Assembly: GCF_030209755.1 (NCBI RefSeq)
Contig: NZ_JARVRH010000004.1
Location: forward strand, 310,001 to 374,000
DNA from: Arthrobacter sp. efr-133-TYG-118
GTDB lineage: Bacteria; Actinomycetota; Actinomycetes; Actinomycetales; Micrococcaceae
Direction: 5' to 3'
Length of the DNA: 64,000 nt
In this document: piece by piece, positions 46,601-54,780 of the stretch
How positions within the stretch are numbered: position 1 is the stretch's first letter
Layout: each line of letters starts with the position of its first letter
Notes under the pieces: model-generated
Seen by the model: only the letters and a program-made list of their open reading frames with translations
Database searches by the model: none
What the model was told of the DNA's origin: nothing
Position numbers and translations under genes: made by a program

Positions 46601-47002
46601 GATGCCGTCCCGTTTGGCGCGCAGCACGTGGTTCAGGATCGGGTACAGGAACGCCTCGGTCTTTCCGGAACCGGTACCGGTGGTGATCAGCGTGGGCTCC
46701 GGGCGACGGGATGCCCCACCGGCGCCCTTGCTGCTGAGCCGTTGGAAGGCCTTGGCCTGGTGGCCGTAGGGTTCGAAGCCCTCGTACCAGTCCAGGCAGT
46801 CGCGCCAGCCAGGCTCGGCAGTTTCGAAGGGAAGCCGCAGCTGGACATAGGCACCCTTGAAGAGCCCCTGATCCGGATCCGCCAGGAAGTCCTTGATGGC
46901 GGACTGTGCGTTACCGTCCGTCAGTGCGAACGTGGTGGCGAGATAGTCAGAAAGTCCACGGCGCAAGTCCCCAGCCTGGGTGGTGGGCAGAAGCTCGGAC
47001 AT
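40637..47002 (-). CDS. Giant DEAD/DEAH helicase with DUF1998 and Vsr-like nuclease region
   Basis: The product of about 2121 residues opens MSELLPTTQAGDLRRGLSDY. Its SF2 core has TTGTGSGKTEAF (near 105), VVLDEFHTYDGAQGTD (near 235), SATLGSKG, and TPTLEMGIDIGDLS with QRVGRAGR (near 1050-1085). DUF1998 (about 1555-1680) shows LHDKVPGGTGYL and CHHCLLPF. A Vsr/PD-(D/E)xK-like part (about 1740-1840) reads TRPDFLLKG, LAIYTDGFTFHASPEHNRIA and DDATKRDKLR. It would be a DNA-tracking helicase with its own nuclease. Size and layout recall the DruE and Hma ATPases. The ATG at 47002 shares a base with the methylase stop (TGATG) and has GGAGGAG upstream. Confidence 0.85.
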   Translation of the reverse strand: MSELLPTTQAGDLRRGLSDYLATTFALTDGNAQSAIKDFLADPDQGLFKGAYVQLRLPFETAEPGWRDCLDWYEGFEPYGHQAKAFQRLSSKGAGGASRRPEPTLITTGTGSGKTEAFLYPILNHVLRAKRDGITGIKALILYPMNALANDQAKRLAELLTTHSELSGITAGIYTGQRDTNRTKVARDGLINDRDVFHQDPPDILLTNYKMLDMLLLRHTDAPLWQKSATSLQYVVLDEFHTYDGAQGTDVAMLLRRLGLTLKSYWPDDLTDHPHGLSGEDRARPLGRATPVATSATLGSKGDPDSMLRFAETVFGEVFPHDSVVTESRLTQETWSQLGNGTVQGRDLHVIAVDITSTNNAVADLREAGGGPEAVVGPVLKTLFGERPADLLDAMRTHPLTAALLTHASTAVVLSDLTNAIFPSHSLPAGVRPDAAEEFISHVIALLSHIRARRGRAALTVETHLWIREMSRVDAAVDTSPRFRWSDDGVDQSHDMFLPALYCRHCGRSGWGAVLAPTGLDLELDDSKIREARVTNNPRFRTLISAAAEADIIEFRQDGPEQVQGLHWLHTVSRGLSTMPPKADSADLAEGRIIPVLMLTGKDADDQSKRDVCPSCLAKDGIAFIGSAIATMLSVSISNLFGAEGLNDEEKKALVFTDSVQDAAHRAGYVQSRSHTMTLRTALRRALGEQPATLSELVDTAIARADTPGARYQLIAPEFVDRQSFRSFWDPKASPAERVRARRFAKRRLQFDALLELGLQSRTGRTLELTGSLAVETDAGSPTRMLSVARKAYDSALHQTMIGEAAPTQQQLLHWIRGTVERVRLQGGVHHEWLKGYIATDGKRWQIWGGRPKGEGMPAFPSGRPAPAFPRVGSAAAATDNLDGVTSSASWYARWTARCLGVAPADSGYLAKALIIALAEDGTLGSSKTNSGADVYWLDPEKIVLSVPDAEDLAAGRHTVQCKVCQAITPGSLTVIDQLAGGPCTLVRCSGTLQRHAADARNFYRDLYSSRESKRVVAREHTSLLDDATRILYETQFKSGADNPQAPNVLVATPTLEMGIDIGDLSCVMLASLPTSVASYLQRVGRAGRLTGNSLVLAFVRGRGEHLPKLHEPLSVINGEVRPPATYLDAEEILGRQYVAHVADRFARAVGRPHPVDAIQALGSVAPGSFIGDLIEDATANAPAYLAAFLDQFGERISADSAARLTAWASRCDDGEPSGLSRHLVRAAGEWKADVDELDTRRKEVGNALPELEEAAALAERLDDKTSDAHQAVRTAKATLKMIRDQLKQLRGQYWISVLEAYSVLPNYTLLDDSVSLDVGLSWKDADTQEFVTDTVTYNRGASVALSELAPGATFYAQGMEILIDAVDLGPQQSHIQKWQVCPQCGWIKTDLGAAAAVQKCLRCGTSAIADMGQVLDVVVMKKVSAEVRRDEAAINDRRDNRVRERFTIVAAADIDPQHLQKRWFVEGYDFGAEYFNRVDIRWLNTGRTASNGGVRTIAGDDVRTPMFRLCSYCGQLDQSAKENLPTEHRFWCKYRKAAQENVKEVVLARELNTQGVVLHLPLDVTYGDDFSVPSLQAAMLLGLQKVLGGAPDHLGVLRINDPAHGGSRIALMLHDKVPGGTGYLAEFANPERVWELLRAAWQTVRDCSCRFEERLACHHCLLPFADPWTVDKVARASAERLLGLLLRSGEAATDGAVPPSFSDWTVTEEAPDAETSIESLLEKRFRKAWMDRLKAVGAHTKVTPGALADTITFRIPGQQFQWQLIPQVDVAGTRPDFLLKGPPDPNFPVLAIYTDGFTFHASPEHNRIADDATKRDKLRYSSELSGAAVPWAVTWQDVEAFEAGRDAPVALPSWANAKLNAQLMANYPVNAGIMDLLGRDAMTILWEWVNRPDPEAWTDFSELVPLMLMAQRPEPGDSDAVYAHAAALSQGLKPSLPAGSVTAWTYSSGSLGFAAAGSPKSLSTIAVGLCLDDRAEPVGSPAHEASWREWLRLSNLLAFKPIGLTIGSVMSTISARASVEEAAARLEMSDGLSPAWHELMEQATEFEKTLLLAIANADISVLPELGFEVNGLPVSIAWPEYRIAVVLDGDDGRSELVAAGWSTVGTDVDEIRELLKMNGA

Positions 47003-50000
47003 CAGGACTTCTCCTCCAACATGCTCGAGAAGTGCGCGTAGGCCTGTCGCATGTCTTCCTCGCGGTCGAAGCTCTGGAATGGGAACTCGAAGACGTACTC
47101 CACGCCGCTCTGCGGGTGCGTCCAAGTTCGTTCTTCGAGGGTTAGGTTCTCGCCGACCTTGCAGTAGAGCCGGTTCATGTCGGCGGGAACTTTACGACCG
47201 TTCGCGTCGTAAAGATCATTTTGTTCGTAACCTCGTAAGACGGGGAATTGAGTTTGGTAGATCCTGCAGAGCTCGTCCGCACTAATGCCTAGACTTAGTC
47301 CGACGATTGCGTCGATTTCTATTTCGAGTCGCCGTCGAGCAGCTGCTCTTCGTTCGGGGCATCCAAGAGTTACGCCCTCGTTCCTGGCAGTGGATGCCAA
47401 GCTCGCATATGCATCTGAAAGAAACATGAGACTGCTGACTCGCTCAACAAGCATCCGCTGGCCCGCAGTACCCTTCCAAAGCAACGTCGGTAGGGAATCA
47501 ACCGCAGGCTGACGGAGATCACCGACTCCGGAAACCTTTACAAAGAAGTCAGTCAGTAGAGAACTCATGACGGCAACACACAGTAGGAGCGGTGCTGCCC
47601 CACCTTTCGTGGCCAGGACAGCCGAAAACACTGCATCGACGTGGGCAACTCCCGGGGGAATGATAGTTGCGTGGAGGGTCCGTTTACTGGAGGTGGCGGC
47701 CATGCGCCTCCACGCCAAACGGTAAGTTTGGATTACCTGCCGATAGGTGCCGTCCTCAACGCGCCATGTCCCGTAGTCCGCTTCGTATCGACCGCGCTCT
47801 CCCGCCGTTTGATAGCTAGTCCGAGGCACGAAATCTGCAGAAATGGCTTCAAGGTCGATTTCGTCCCAATCGTTGTTGCTCTTGACCACCCTTCGGGGCT
47901 GCTTAGAAAATGGATTTGCAACAGTAAAGTGCGGACCCTGCAGAATCACGTCATTCCAAGACTCGGGAATGGCAGATCCAACCTCGAAGTAGCCTTTCTT
48001 ACGGTCAATAGATTCATCCCAGCCCCGAGAATAGAGAAGCCCCAATTCGCGCATCCTCGGGGCCTCGCTCAACTGCTCTAGAACGCGGGAACTCGCTCGG
48101 TTCACGGGGTATATCATTCGCGCCTGAATGGCGGGGGTTCCAGGATCATCGAGAATATCCGCCCACACCTTTAGAACGGATAAATCTACTGCTGCAATGC
48201 GTTCGGCGTGTGGTCTGGTGTCCCAGTCGCCGTTCTTGGTCTTCAGCGCTGGCGCTTCACCAGCACCATCATGAACCAACGAGCGTTCAGCAGTATCGGG
48301 CTGATACAACGATGCTGCCATAATAAACTCCGGGGAATCTCGACGGCCCGAATAAATGTGGACGCCGAACTCAAGCTGATCCGTGAGCTCAGAAAATAGC
48401 TTCTTCTTGTTCCGAAAATGCCAATGACGTCGAAGGCGCCGGTATGCGTCGGACCGCAAGTGGGCAGCCTTCTTCTCCGTGAAGTGCGATTCGGGGTGTA
48501 TCAAGCCGACCGCACCTCGTTTCGACGCGGATCGCCAGGTGCGGACCATAAACGCCCGGTAGAGGTCCGGCTGCAGGCCAGCCAGCACGGAGTAGTCACC
48601 AACTGATCCCAGGAATTCTGCGAGGACGGCCGTAGGAATCGCGTTCTCAACGAAGTACTCAAGCATTCCCTTTCGTCCAAGGGTCTCCTCGCGCTTGACC
48701 TTGATCTGCGCCTGTGTCGGTTTCTCAGCCAGCTGCCACCAGGGATCGCCCTCGGCGAGGAGAGCGGCTTCGTCAGAACGAGGCCGTACCCACGGCGGGT
48801 TACCTACCTGAAGATCAAAGCCCTCGCGCCCAAACACCGAGGCGAAGTCCAGTTCCCAGTGGAAGAATCCTTGGTCGGCGGCGATATTCTCACACACCTG
48901 CAGCCATGAATATTGTTTCTTGGCGATCTCGATGTCGGACACCAAAGCAAACTCAAGGTCGGCCCGTTCGGCGTCGTTCAGTTCTTCCCAAGTCGATGCA
49001 GCACCAAAGGTCTGCTGCCCTGCCATCTTTGACTCTTTGCCCTGCAGACCAAGAATCGCTTCCAGCGCTGAAAGCCATTCGTCCAGTGTCGGCGGTGTCG
49101 CCCCGCCGGTCGCTCGCTCGGTCAGGGGCCAGAACCACAGTGCGTTCCAGGCATCCATGACCCGGCGGAGTCGCTGGTAGGCGCCGTTCGGGTCTTTGAG
49201 GGTTTCCTCGATCTGCTCGCGGGTGACGGCTCGGGCCCGCGTGCCTGCATCGCCAGACTCAACTACCGAGGAGTGTTTGCCGAAGTAGTCGATGTCCCGG
49301 CGGGCCTCAGACTCGGCTACCTGGAGCCGGCGAAGCGTGAGCTTCCATAGTGACTCCACTCGGCGCCCGAGGCTCACCATGCGGTCGACCTGGGTCTTGC
49401 GGGGTTTGGACTTGATCTTGGTACGCCAGGCCTTGAGCTCCTGCTGGGCCTCCCCTGCCAGGTCCTTGACTTCCTTTGCGTCGGCGGCTGCGCCCCAGCC
49501 GTCGGCAGGGAGCAGGAAATGGTGGATGCGGCCTACCATGGTGGGGTCTTCGGTCCCGGCAGTCATGGCCTCGACGAGCCCGGTCAGAGGTGCATCCTGC
49601 GGAGCGGCCTTCAGCCATGACTTGTCGATGACTGCCTGCCGTGAGTATGTGGCCCGGCGGGCGCCGATCAGCGAATTGCCGCGTCGCAGCCGCAGTCCGA
49701 ACCACGGAGCTTGTAGGTCCTTGACCATGGTGTCGAGCCAGAGGGAGACTTCGGCCAGTTCCACCGCCGTCGAATTCAGGTCCACGCCGTGGACCTGGTG
49801 CAGGGCGATGTGGGCTTTGACCTTTTGGAGTTCCTGCGGGTATTCGTCCGCGGGAATCCGGACGTCCAGCTCATCCTGTTTCCGCTTCAGGTACTCGTCG
49901 GCCAGCTGACGAACAGCTTCCAGGGCGAACGCGCCGGACCCCAGTGCAGGCTCGCAGACGGTCAGGTTCAGGATCTCGTCGGCTGCGGTCTTCTGCTCGT

Positions 50001-51633
50001 GCTGGTCCAGCAGCTCTTCGAGCGCCTGGGAGACGACGAATTTGGTCAGCACCTCGGGAGTGTAATAGGAGGCGGACTGTTGGCGTTCGCGGCCGGCGAG
50101 CCGGAAGACGAACGAGCCTGCGGGGTGAAGCACCGGGCGCCGCTCCCCCGTCCGTTCGTCCTCTTCCACCACGAAGTGTTTGGCGTCAATGGACCCGGAG
50201 CGGTCCACCGGGACCACCCAGGAACCCTTTTCCGGGTTCCCGTCCTTGGCCACCTCGTGCAGGGGTTCCGCGGCGATGAAACCTGTGTAGGACATCAGTC
50301 CCTCGTAGACGGCCCCGAGCTGGTTAATGCCCAGTTCCGCGTAGGAAATGAAGCCCCGGTCCTTGCCCATGGTTTCCTTGCTGAGCAACAGGTGCTGCAG
50401 GACGCGCTGCAGTTCGGCGTTGCTGAGCTTGGTGTCGTTGATGAGCGACGTTGCGGCGTCGTGGAAGAGGTCAGCCTTGAGCGGCTGGAAGACCAGGCCT
50501 TCGTTCTCGCCGGAGGCGTCGTAGGAGGGGTTTGCTCCTGCCGGAGCGTGGCCGTTGTCCACCAAGTGGAAGAGCTGCGCGAGGGATTCGTAGATGTGGG
50601 TGCCGCGCCGTGACTCCGGGGACTGGATGTTGACCAGGGTTAGTTCCCGTAGCCGGTCCAAGCCATAACCCTCGTTGTATTCGCCGGCACCGACCGGGAG
50701 GACGGCCATCTCCGGGGAGGCCTCCGCGTAGAGCAGGAAGAGGATCCTGTAGAGGAACCTCAAAGACTGGCGGGCCAGGACCTGACCGTCCACGTCCTCG
50801 ACGCCCAGACCGGCAGCACGCCGGCGGTCCAGGACATCGTTGGCGATGATTTCGATGGAGCGGCGGATGCCCTCGCGCAGGTCCTGGGAAACGCCCACAG
50901 TGTGTTTGACGGAGGCCGCGAGAATACCGTCCCACCAGATGGAGCCATCCGACGTCGGCATGAGAGAGTCGCGGCCGAAGATCGCCAGGAACCGGTCCGT
51001 CTCAGCGTTCTTCTTGGTGTCGTTCCGGTCCGCGACCAGGAGGGCGTCCGCGGCCAGGTAGCGGCCCTCGGCCCAGCGTTCCTGTTCGGTCAGCACCAGC
51101 CACCGGCCAGCCATGATCACCACAAACTTCGGGGCTCTGTCCGACAGATATGCCTCCGACACGGTCTTCGCCATCGTCAGCGCCGTGGACGGCTCTTTGC
51201 CGTCCACCAGAACCCGCCCGAGCGGAAGCACCGTGGACAGCACGTCTTCCAGAGCGTCTGCAGGGGCGGCCTCGACGAACAGGACCTCGGAGTTCTCCGT
51301 TGTCCACACCCCGGGCACAAGCGTTTCGGTGCCGCTGCGCTCGAACGTGACGGCCGCCGTCGGGCCCTTAAAGCCGAGGGCGCCGCGCAGGAGTGCGTAG
51401 GCGTCGGACGCGCCCGCCGGGTCTTCCGAGAGCCCGGCGAGCTGGATCTGGAGGCGTCCGCGGACCTCGGCGAAGCGGGTCAGGGTGGTGAGGTGGCCTT
51501 CCTTCGCTGCCTCGTCCCAGGTCTTGCGGAGTTTGACGACTTCGGCCTGGAAGGATTCCTTGGTGGAGTCCGTGGTGAAGAAGTGTTCGCTAATCCAGTC
51601 TTCGCCTACAACGATTGAATCAAAGGACGGCAT
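47002..51633 (-). CDS. Eco57I-type N6-adenine DNA methylase-like protein (DrmMI/PglX-like)
   Basis: The 1543-residue product has a long N-terminal region (1-500), then the gamma-class amino-methylase core: SASYYTPEVLTKFVV (motif X, near 535), CEPALGSGAFALEA (motif I SAM site, near 560), LNSTAVELAEVSLWLDTM (motif II region) and NPPWVRPRSDE (motif IV catalytic NPPW, near 944). A C-terminal target-recognition part follows. It should methylate adenine N6 in host DNA to mark self. It is much longer than a plain Type II methylase, like the methylases of class 1 DISARM, BREX and Hma. Its ATG overlaps the SNF2 stop (TAATG). The part at about 47.2-48.7 kb reads less GC-rich than the rest, as target-recognition regions often do. 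Confidence 0.87.
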   Translation of the reverse strand: MPSFDSIVVGEDWISEHFFTTDSTKESFQAEVVKLRKTWDEAAKEGHLTTLTRFAEVRGRLQIQLAGLSEDPAGASDAYALLRGALGFKGPTAAVTFERSGTETLVPGVWTTENSEVLFVEAAPADALEDVLSTVLPLGRVLVDGKEPSTALTMAKTVSEAYLSDRAPKFVVIMAGRWLVLTEQERWAEGRYLAADALLVADRNDTKKNAETDRFLAIFGRDSLMPTSDGSIWWDGILAASVKHTVGVSQDLREGIRRSIEIIANDVLDRRRAAGLGVEDVDGQVLARQSLRFLYRILFLLYAEASPEMAVLPVGAGEYNEGYGLDRLRELTLVNIQSPESRRGTHIYESLAQLFHLVDNGHAPAGANPSYDASGENEGLVFQPLKADLFHDAATSLINDTKLSNAELQRVLQHLLLSKETMGKDRGFISYAELGINQLGAVYEGLMSYTGFIAAEPLHEVAKDGNPEKGSWVVPVDRSGSIDAKHFVVEEDERTGERRPVLHPAGSFVFRLAGRERQQSASYYTPEVLTKFVVSQALEELLDQHEQKTAADEILNLTVCEPALGSGAFALEAVRQLADEYLKRKQDELDVRIPADEYPQELQKVKAHIALHQVHGVDLNSTAVELAEVSLWLDTMVKDLQAPWFGLRLRRGNSLIGARRATYSRQAVIDKSWLKAAPQDAPLTGLVEAMTAGTEDPTMVGRIHHFLLPADGWGAAADAKEVKDLAGEAQQELKAWRTKIKSKPRKTQVDRMVSLGRRVESLWKLTLRRLQVAESEARRDIDYFGKHSSVVESGDAGTRARAVTREQIEETLKDPNGAYQRLRRVMDAWNALWFWPLTERATGGATPPTLDEWLSALEAILGLQGKESKMAGQQTFGAASTWEELNDAERADLEFALVSDIEIAKKQYSWLQVCENIAADQGFFHWELDFASVFGREGFDLQVGNPPWVRPRSDEAALLAEGDPWWQLAEKPTQAQIKVKREETLGRKGMLEYFVENAIPTAVLAEFLGSVGDYSVLAGLQPDLYRAFMVRTWRSASKRGAVGLIHPESHFTEKKAAHLRSDAYRRLRRHWHFRNKKKLFSELTDQLEFGVHIYSGRRDSPEFIMAASLYQPDTAERSLVHDGAGEAPALKTKNGDWDTRPHAERIAAVDLSVLKVWADILDDPGTPAIQARMIYPVNRASSRVLEQLSEAPRMRELGLLYSRGWDESIDRKKGYFEVGSAIPESWNDVILQGPHFTVANPFSKQPRRVVKSNNDWDEIDLEAISADFVPRTSYQTAGERGRYEADYGTWRVEDGTYRQVIQTYRLAWRRMAATSSKRTLHATIIPPGVAHVDAVFSAVLATKGGAAPLLLCVAVMSSLLTDFFVKVSGVGDLRQPAVDSLPTLLWKGTAGQRMLVERVSSLMFLSDAYASLASTARNEGVTLGCPERRAAARRRLEIEIDAIVGLSLGISADELCRIYQTQFPVLRGYEQNDLYDANGRKVPADMNRLYCKVGENLTLEERTWTHPQSGVEYVFEFPFQSFDREEDMRQAYAHFSSMLEEKS

Positions 51634-54494
51634 TACTGGTCAGCACCTTCCGGGACGGCGACAGGTGTTGCGCGTGGAACGACGATCAGAAGGGGGCGGA
51701 CCAGGCGTTGGGCCGGGGCGAGCGACTCCGCGATGCGCTGCTCCTCGCTGACCCGTTCACGTTGCTTTTTTATTTCCGCCCGCTGTGCGAAGTCGAAGGA
51801 CCGCTGGGTCCAGCCCGTGGCCCTGTCCTTCCAGGCCTGTAGCCGCTGGTTGGCAGAGTTGGCGGCTGCTTCAAAGGTCAGCTGCATGGTCTGGCGTGCG
51901 CTCTCCACCGCCTGCGGCAGGAGGGCCTGCAGCCCGTTCACGGTGACCGGTCCGGGGTTGATCGCCTTGGCATCGACGCCAATGCTTCTCAGGTGCTCGC
52001 CCAGATCCTCGAGGGGTTCGGAGAGACAGAACGTCGGGTTGGCGGGGTCGGGGAAGTCCACCGCGATGAAGGCTTTGGAGACCACCTGCCCGCGGCGGTT
52101 CATCAGCGTCCCCATGAGTAGGACCTGAGCGACGTCAACGTCGCCGCGGACCACGAGGACTTCGCTGCGGGACATTGAGGACAGGGCCCTGTCGCTGGCC
52201 CAGTCCAGGATGGGGTGGAGCGGGCCGAGGTAGTGTGCCTCGGGCCAGCTCATGTCATCGGATTCGCGGGCGCGGTCCAGTTCCCGGGTGCCGGCGTCGA
52301 CGGTAGTGGCGAGTTTGAGGCGCTCGGTGACGCGCCGTTCGGACAAATAGTCCTGAGGGAGGTAGCCCAGGCGGTGCTGGAGGTCAACAGGCGGGCTGAG
52401 CTCTGCGAGCCCGTGGCCGGCGTGGACAGTCCAGCCCAGGACCTTGTGCGGATCGCCGAAGGCCTCGTTGAGGGCTTCGTCCAGGAAGTCCAGGTCCGTG
52501 GGGTAGAGACCGAGCGGTTTCTCGACCGGGACGGTCGCGGTTTCCCCGTCGTCTTTCAGGGCCTCGAAGTCGAGGAAGTCCCAGAGGTCACCGGAGTCCG
52601 GATCGGCGTCTGGTTCGCTGACGACATCCTCGAAGTCTTTCTTGCTGAGCAGGACGTCTCGTATAGCGTCTTCCTCCTGCTTGACGCTGTACTGCCCCAT
52701 GAGGGAGGCGACGTCATTGAGGACCGTGTGTGCCTCGTACTCGCGTTCCATCAGGCGCGTGAGGACCTTAATGTCGCCGGAGAACCGGGTGTTGTGCGGG
52801 TTTAGGAGCAGGGTGGTGATCTGCGGTTTCTGCCGCTGGCCGAACCGGTCGATGCGGCCGTTCCGCTGCTCGATCCGGATCAGGCTCCAGGGGATGTCGA
52901 AGTGGATCAGGTGATGACATTCGGCGTGCAGGTTCACGCCTTCGGACGCGACGTCGCCGGTGACCAGGACCCGCAGCTGGCTGTTGCCGCGCTTGAACTG
53001 ATCCACGATGCTTTGCTGTTCGACGTCGCTGAGGCCACCGTGCAGGAGGCCGACGTTTTCCGGTTTGAGGCCGAGGGCCTTGGGCAGTGTCTCCTGCAGC
53101 CATTTGAGAGTTGCGACGCGCTCGGCGAAGACAACGGCCCGTATCGGGGATTCCTTGCCGACTCCGATCTTCTTCAGGTAGCTGACGAGTTCGGTGTACT
53201 TGGCGGACTCACCGGTGTTGGCGGCTTCGGCGAGTTTGCTAAGCCGTTTGAGCGCTTCGGTTTCCTTGGCCTCGGAGGGGGAATCGGCATCGAGCTTCCT
53301 CAGGCGCTCGGTGACCGTCTCGAGCAGCGCCGCAGGGCTGGAGAGGAACGCCTTGGCTAGGATCCAGGAGAACAGCGCGCCGTTCTGACCCGAATACGGC
53401 GCCGGCTTGCCTTCAGGGTAGAGCCAGACGTCGGAGAGCTCCTCGGCAATGGCGTTCTCCGCCGCGGAGGCGGACACGAGCCGATTGTCCGGTTCTTCCC
53501 GCTCAGCCCAGTCCGCGCCGACCTCCTGGGCGACCTCAGGGCTGTGCCGGTGCCGGCGGATTATGAGGTTTTCCACGTGCTTAAGGTCGAAGGTGCCGTC
53601 CGGACGGACGGCGGTAGGGTCCAGCAGCCGCAGGATCTCGGCGAACGATTCGTTGCGTCCGTTGTGCGGGGTGGCGGAGGCCAGGATGAGAGCCTCGGTG
53701 TTGGGCGCGAGCACCCGGGCTAGCTCGTTGTTCATGGCCTGGGTGTTGGTCACGTTGTGGGCCTCGTCAATGACCACCGCGTCCCAGTGCAGTTTCCCGA
53801 GCTGCGCCCGGTAGCGGGGGCTTTTCAGCGTATCCATTGAGATGATGGCGCGCTTGTAGTACGTGAAAGGGTTGCGGGTGGCCGGGAGCTTCTGCCGAAT
53901 CTTCTGAATGCCGGCGGAGTCGAGGCGGACGAACGGCAGCGCGAACCGGCACCAGAGCTCGTGCTGCATCTGCTCCAGCACGTGGCGCGGGGTGACGATG
54001 AGGATTCGTTCGCCGCGTCCGCGTTTGACCAGCTCGCTGAGGATCATGCCAATCTCAAGGGTCTTGCCGAGGCCGACGGCGTCTGCGATCAGGATGCGCG
54101 GGCGGATGTTCTTGGTGTCCAGTGCCTTCGCAACGGCGATCTGCTGGTAATTGAGGTTCCGCGACAGCATGCGGGTCGAGACGGTCAGGTACTCCGCCGA
54201 CTGGGGTGTCGGAGTCTTCCGGACGGTGGTTTCCAGGAACAGGCGCGCGCGGCGGTAGTTGGGCGTGTCATCGGCCACGACCTTGGACTTGGCCGGATCC
54301 ACGACTTCGATGCTGTCCAGCGCGGAGTAAAACGCGGCGGTGGTGTCCCTGACAAGCTCGCTGAGGCCCTGGACTCTGATGAGGGTGCCGTCGACCGATT
54401 TCTCGACGCTGGTGACGAGCCAGTCCTCGTCCCGGACACGGACCACCGAACCGGGTGCGACATTGAGTTCCCGGTGTGTGGCTGTAACTGTCAA
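51633..54494 (-). CDS. SNF2-family helicase (DrmD-like)
   Basis: The product of about 953 residues has a small N-terminal beta domain (1-60, NVAPGSVVRVRDEDWLVTSV), then a SNF2/RapA-like core: ILIADAVGLGKTLEIGMIL (about 135-150), VVIDEAHNVTNTQ (near 240), ASATPHNGR, and a C-terminal half with LLHGGLSDVEQQSIV, VASEGVNLH and IEQRNGRIDRFGQRQKP (near 545). It translocates on duplex DNA. I start it at the TTG at 54494 because AGGAG lies seven bases upstream and the next residues fit the family better than an in-frame start at 54569. It is the first gene of the five-gene operon, as drmD is in class 1 DISARM. Confidence 0.87.
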   Translation of the reverse strand: MTVTATHRELNVAPGSVVRVRDEDWLVTSVEKSVDGTLIRVQGLSELVRDTTAAFYSALDSIEVVDPAKSKVVADDTPNYRRARLFLETTVRKTPTPQSAEYLTVSTRMLSRNLNYQQIAVAKALDTKNIRPRILIADAVGLGKTLEIGMILSELVKRGRGERILIVTPRHVLEQMQHELWCRFALPFVRLDSAGIQKIRQKLPATRNPFTYYKRAIISMDTLKSPRYRAQLGKLHWDAVVIDEAHNVTNTQAMNNELARVLAPNTEALILASATPHNGRNESFAEILRLLDPTAVRPDGTFDLKHVENLIIRRHRHSPEVAQEVGADWAEREEPDNRLVSASAAENAIAEELSDVWLYPEGKPAPYSGQNGALFSWILAKAFLSSPAALLETVTERLRKLDADSPSEAKETEALKRLSKLAEAANTGESAKYTELVSYLKKIGVGKESPIRAVVFAERVATLKWLQETLPKALGLKPENVGLLHGGLSDVEQQSIVDQFKRGNSQLRVLVTGDVASEGVNLHAECHHLIHFDIPWSLIRIEQRNGRIDRFGQRQKPQITTLLLNPHNTRFSGDIKVLTRLMEREYEAHTVLNDVASLMGQYSVKQEEDAIRDVLLSKKDFEDVVSEPDADPDSGDLWDFLDFEALKDDGETATVPVEKPLGLYPTDLDFLDEALNEAFGDPHKVLGWTVHAGHGLAELSPPVDLQHRLGYLPQDYLSERRVTERLKLATTVDAGTRELDRARESDDMSWPEAHYLGPLHPILDWASDRALSSMSRSEVLVVRGDVDVAQVLLMGTLMNRRGQVVSKAFIAVDFPDPANPTFCLSEPLEDLGEHLRSIGVDAKAINPGPVTVNGLQALLPQAVESARQTMQLTFEAAANSANQRLQAWKDRATGWTQRSFDFAQRAEIKKQRERVSEEQRIAESLAPAQRLVRPLLIVVPRATPVAVPEGADQ

Positions 54495-54780
54495 GACCTT
54501 GCTCCTGTACTTCGTGGTTCCCCAGAAGAACCTCTCTGGCCGTCTCGACGGCAAAGGCTCCCACCACATTATGTACAGCTATTTGACTCTTGCTGGTCAT
54601 TCGATGTGGCTTTGTAGTCACGATTGCTCCGCCCCAGCCTCGGTCGCCGACTAAGATGTCGTTCTGAACGCGTCGTCTCTTGTGCTCGACGCACGGCAAG
54701 GTATTGCGCAAGCCAGAGTAGGTGTGCTGAGAGGCGCCGCATTTGAAGACAGGGCTTGACCCCCGACCAGCGGAGTGTGC
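54495..54780. other. Divergent intergenic region upstream of the SNF2 operon
   Basis: About 286 bases separate the SNF2 gene from the plus-strand unknown gene. It must hold promoters for both directions. I see no intact small gene, regulator site or repeat that I can defend. Confidence 0.4.
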
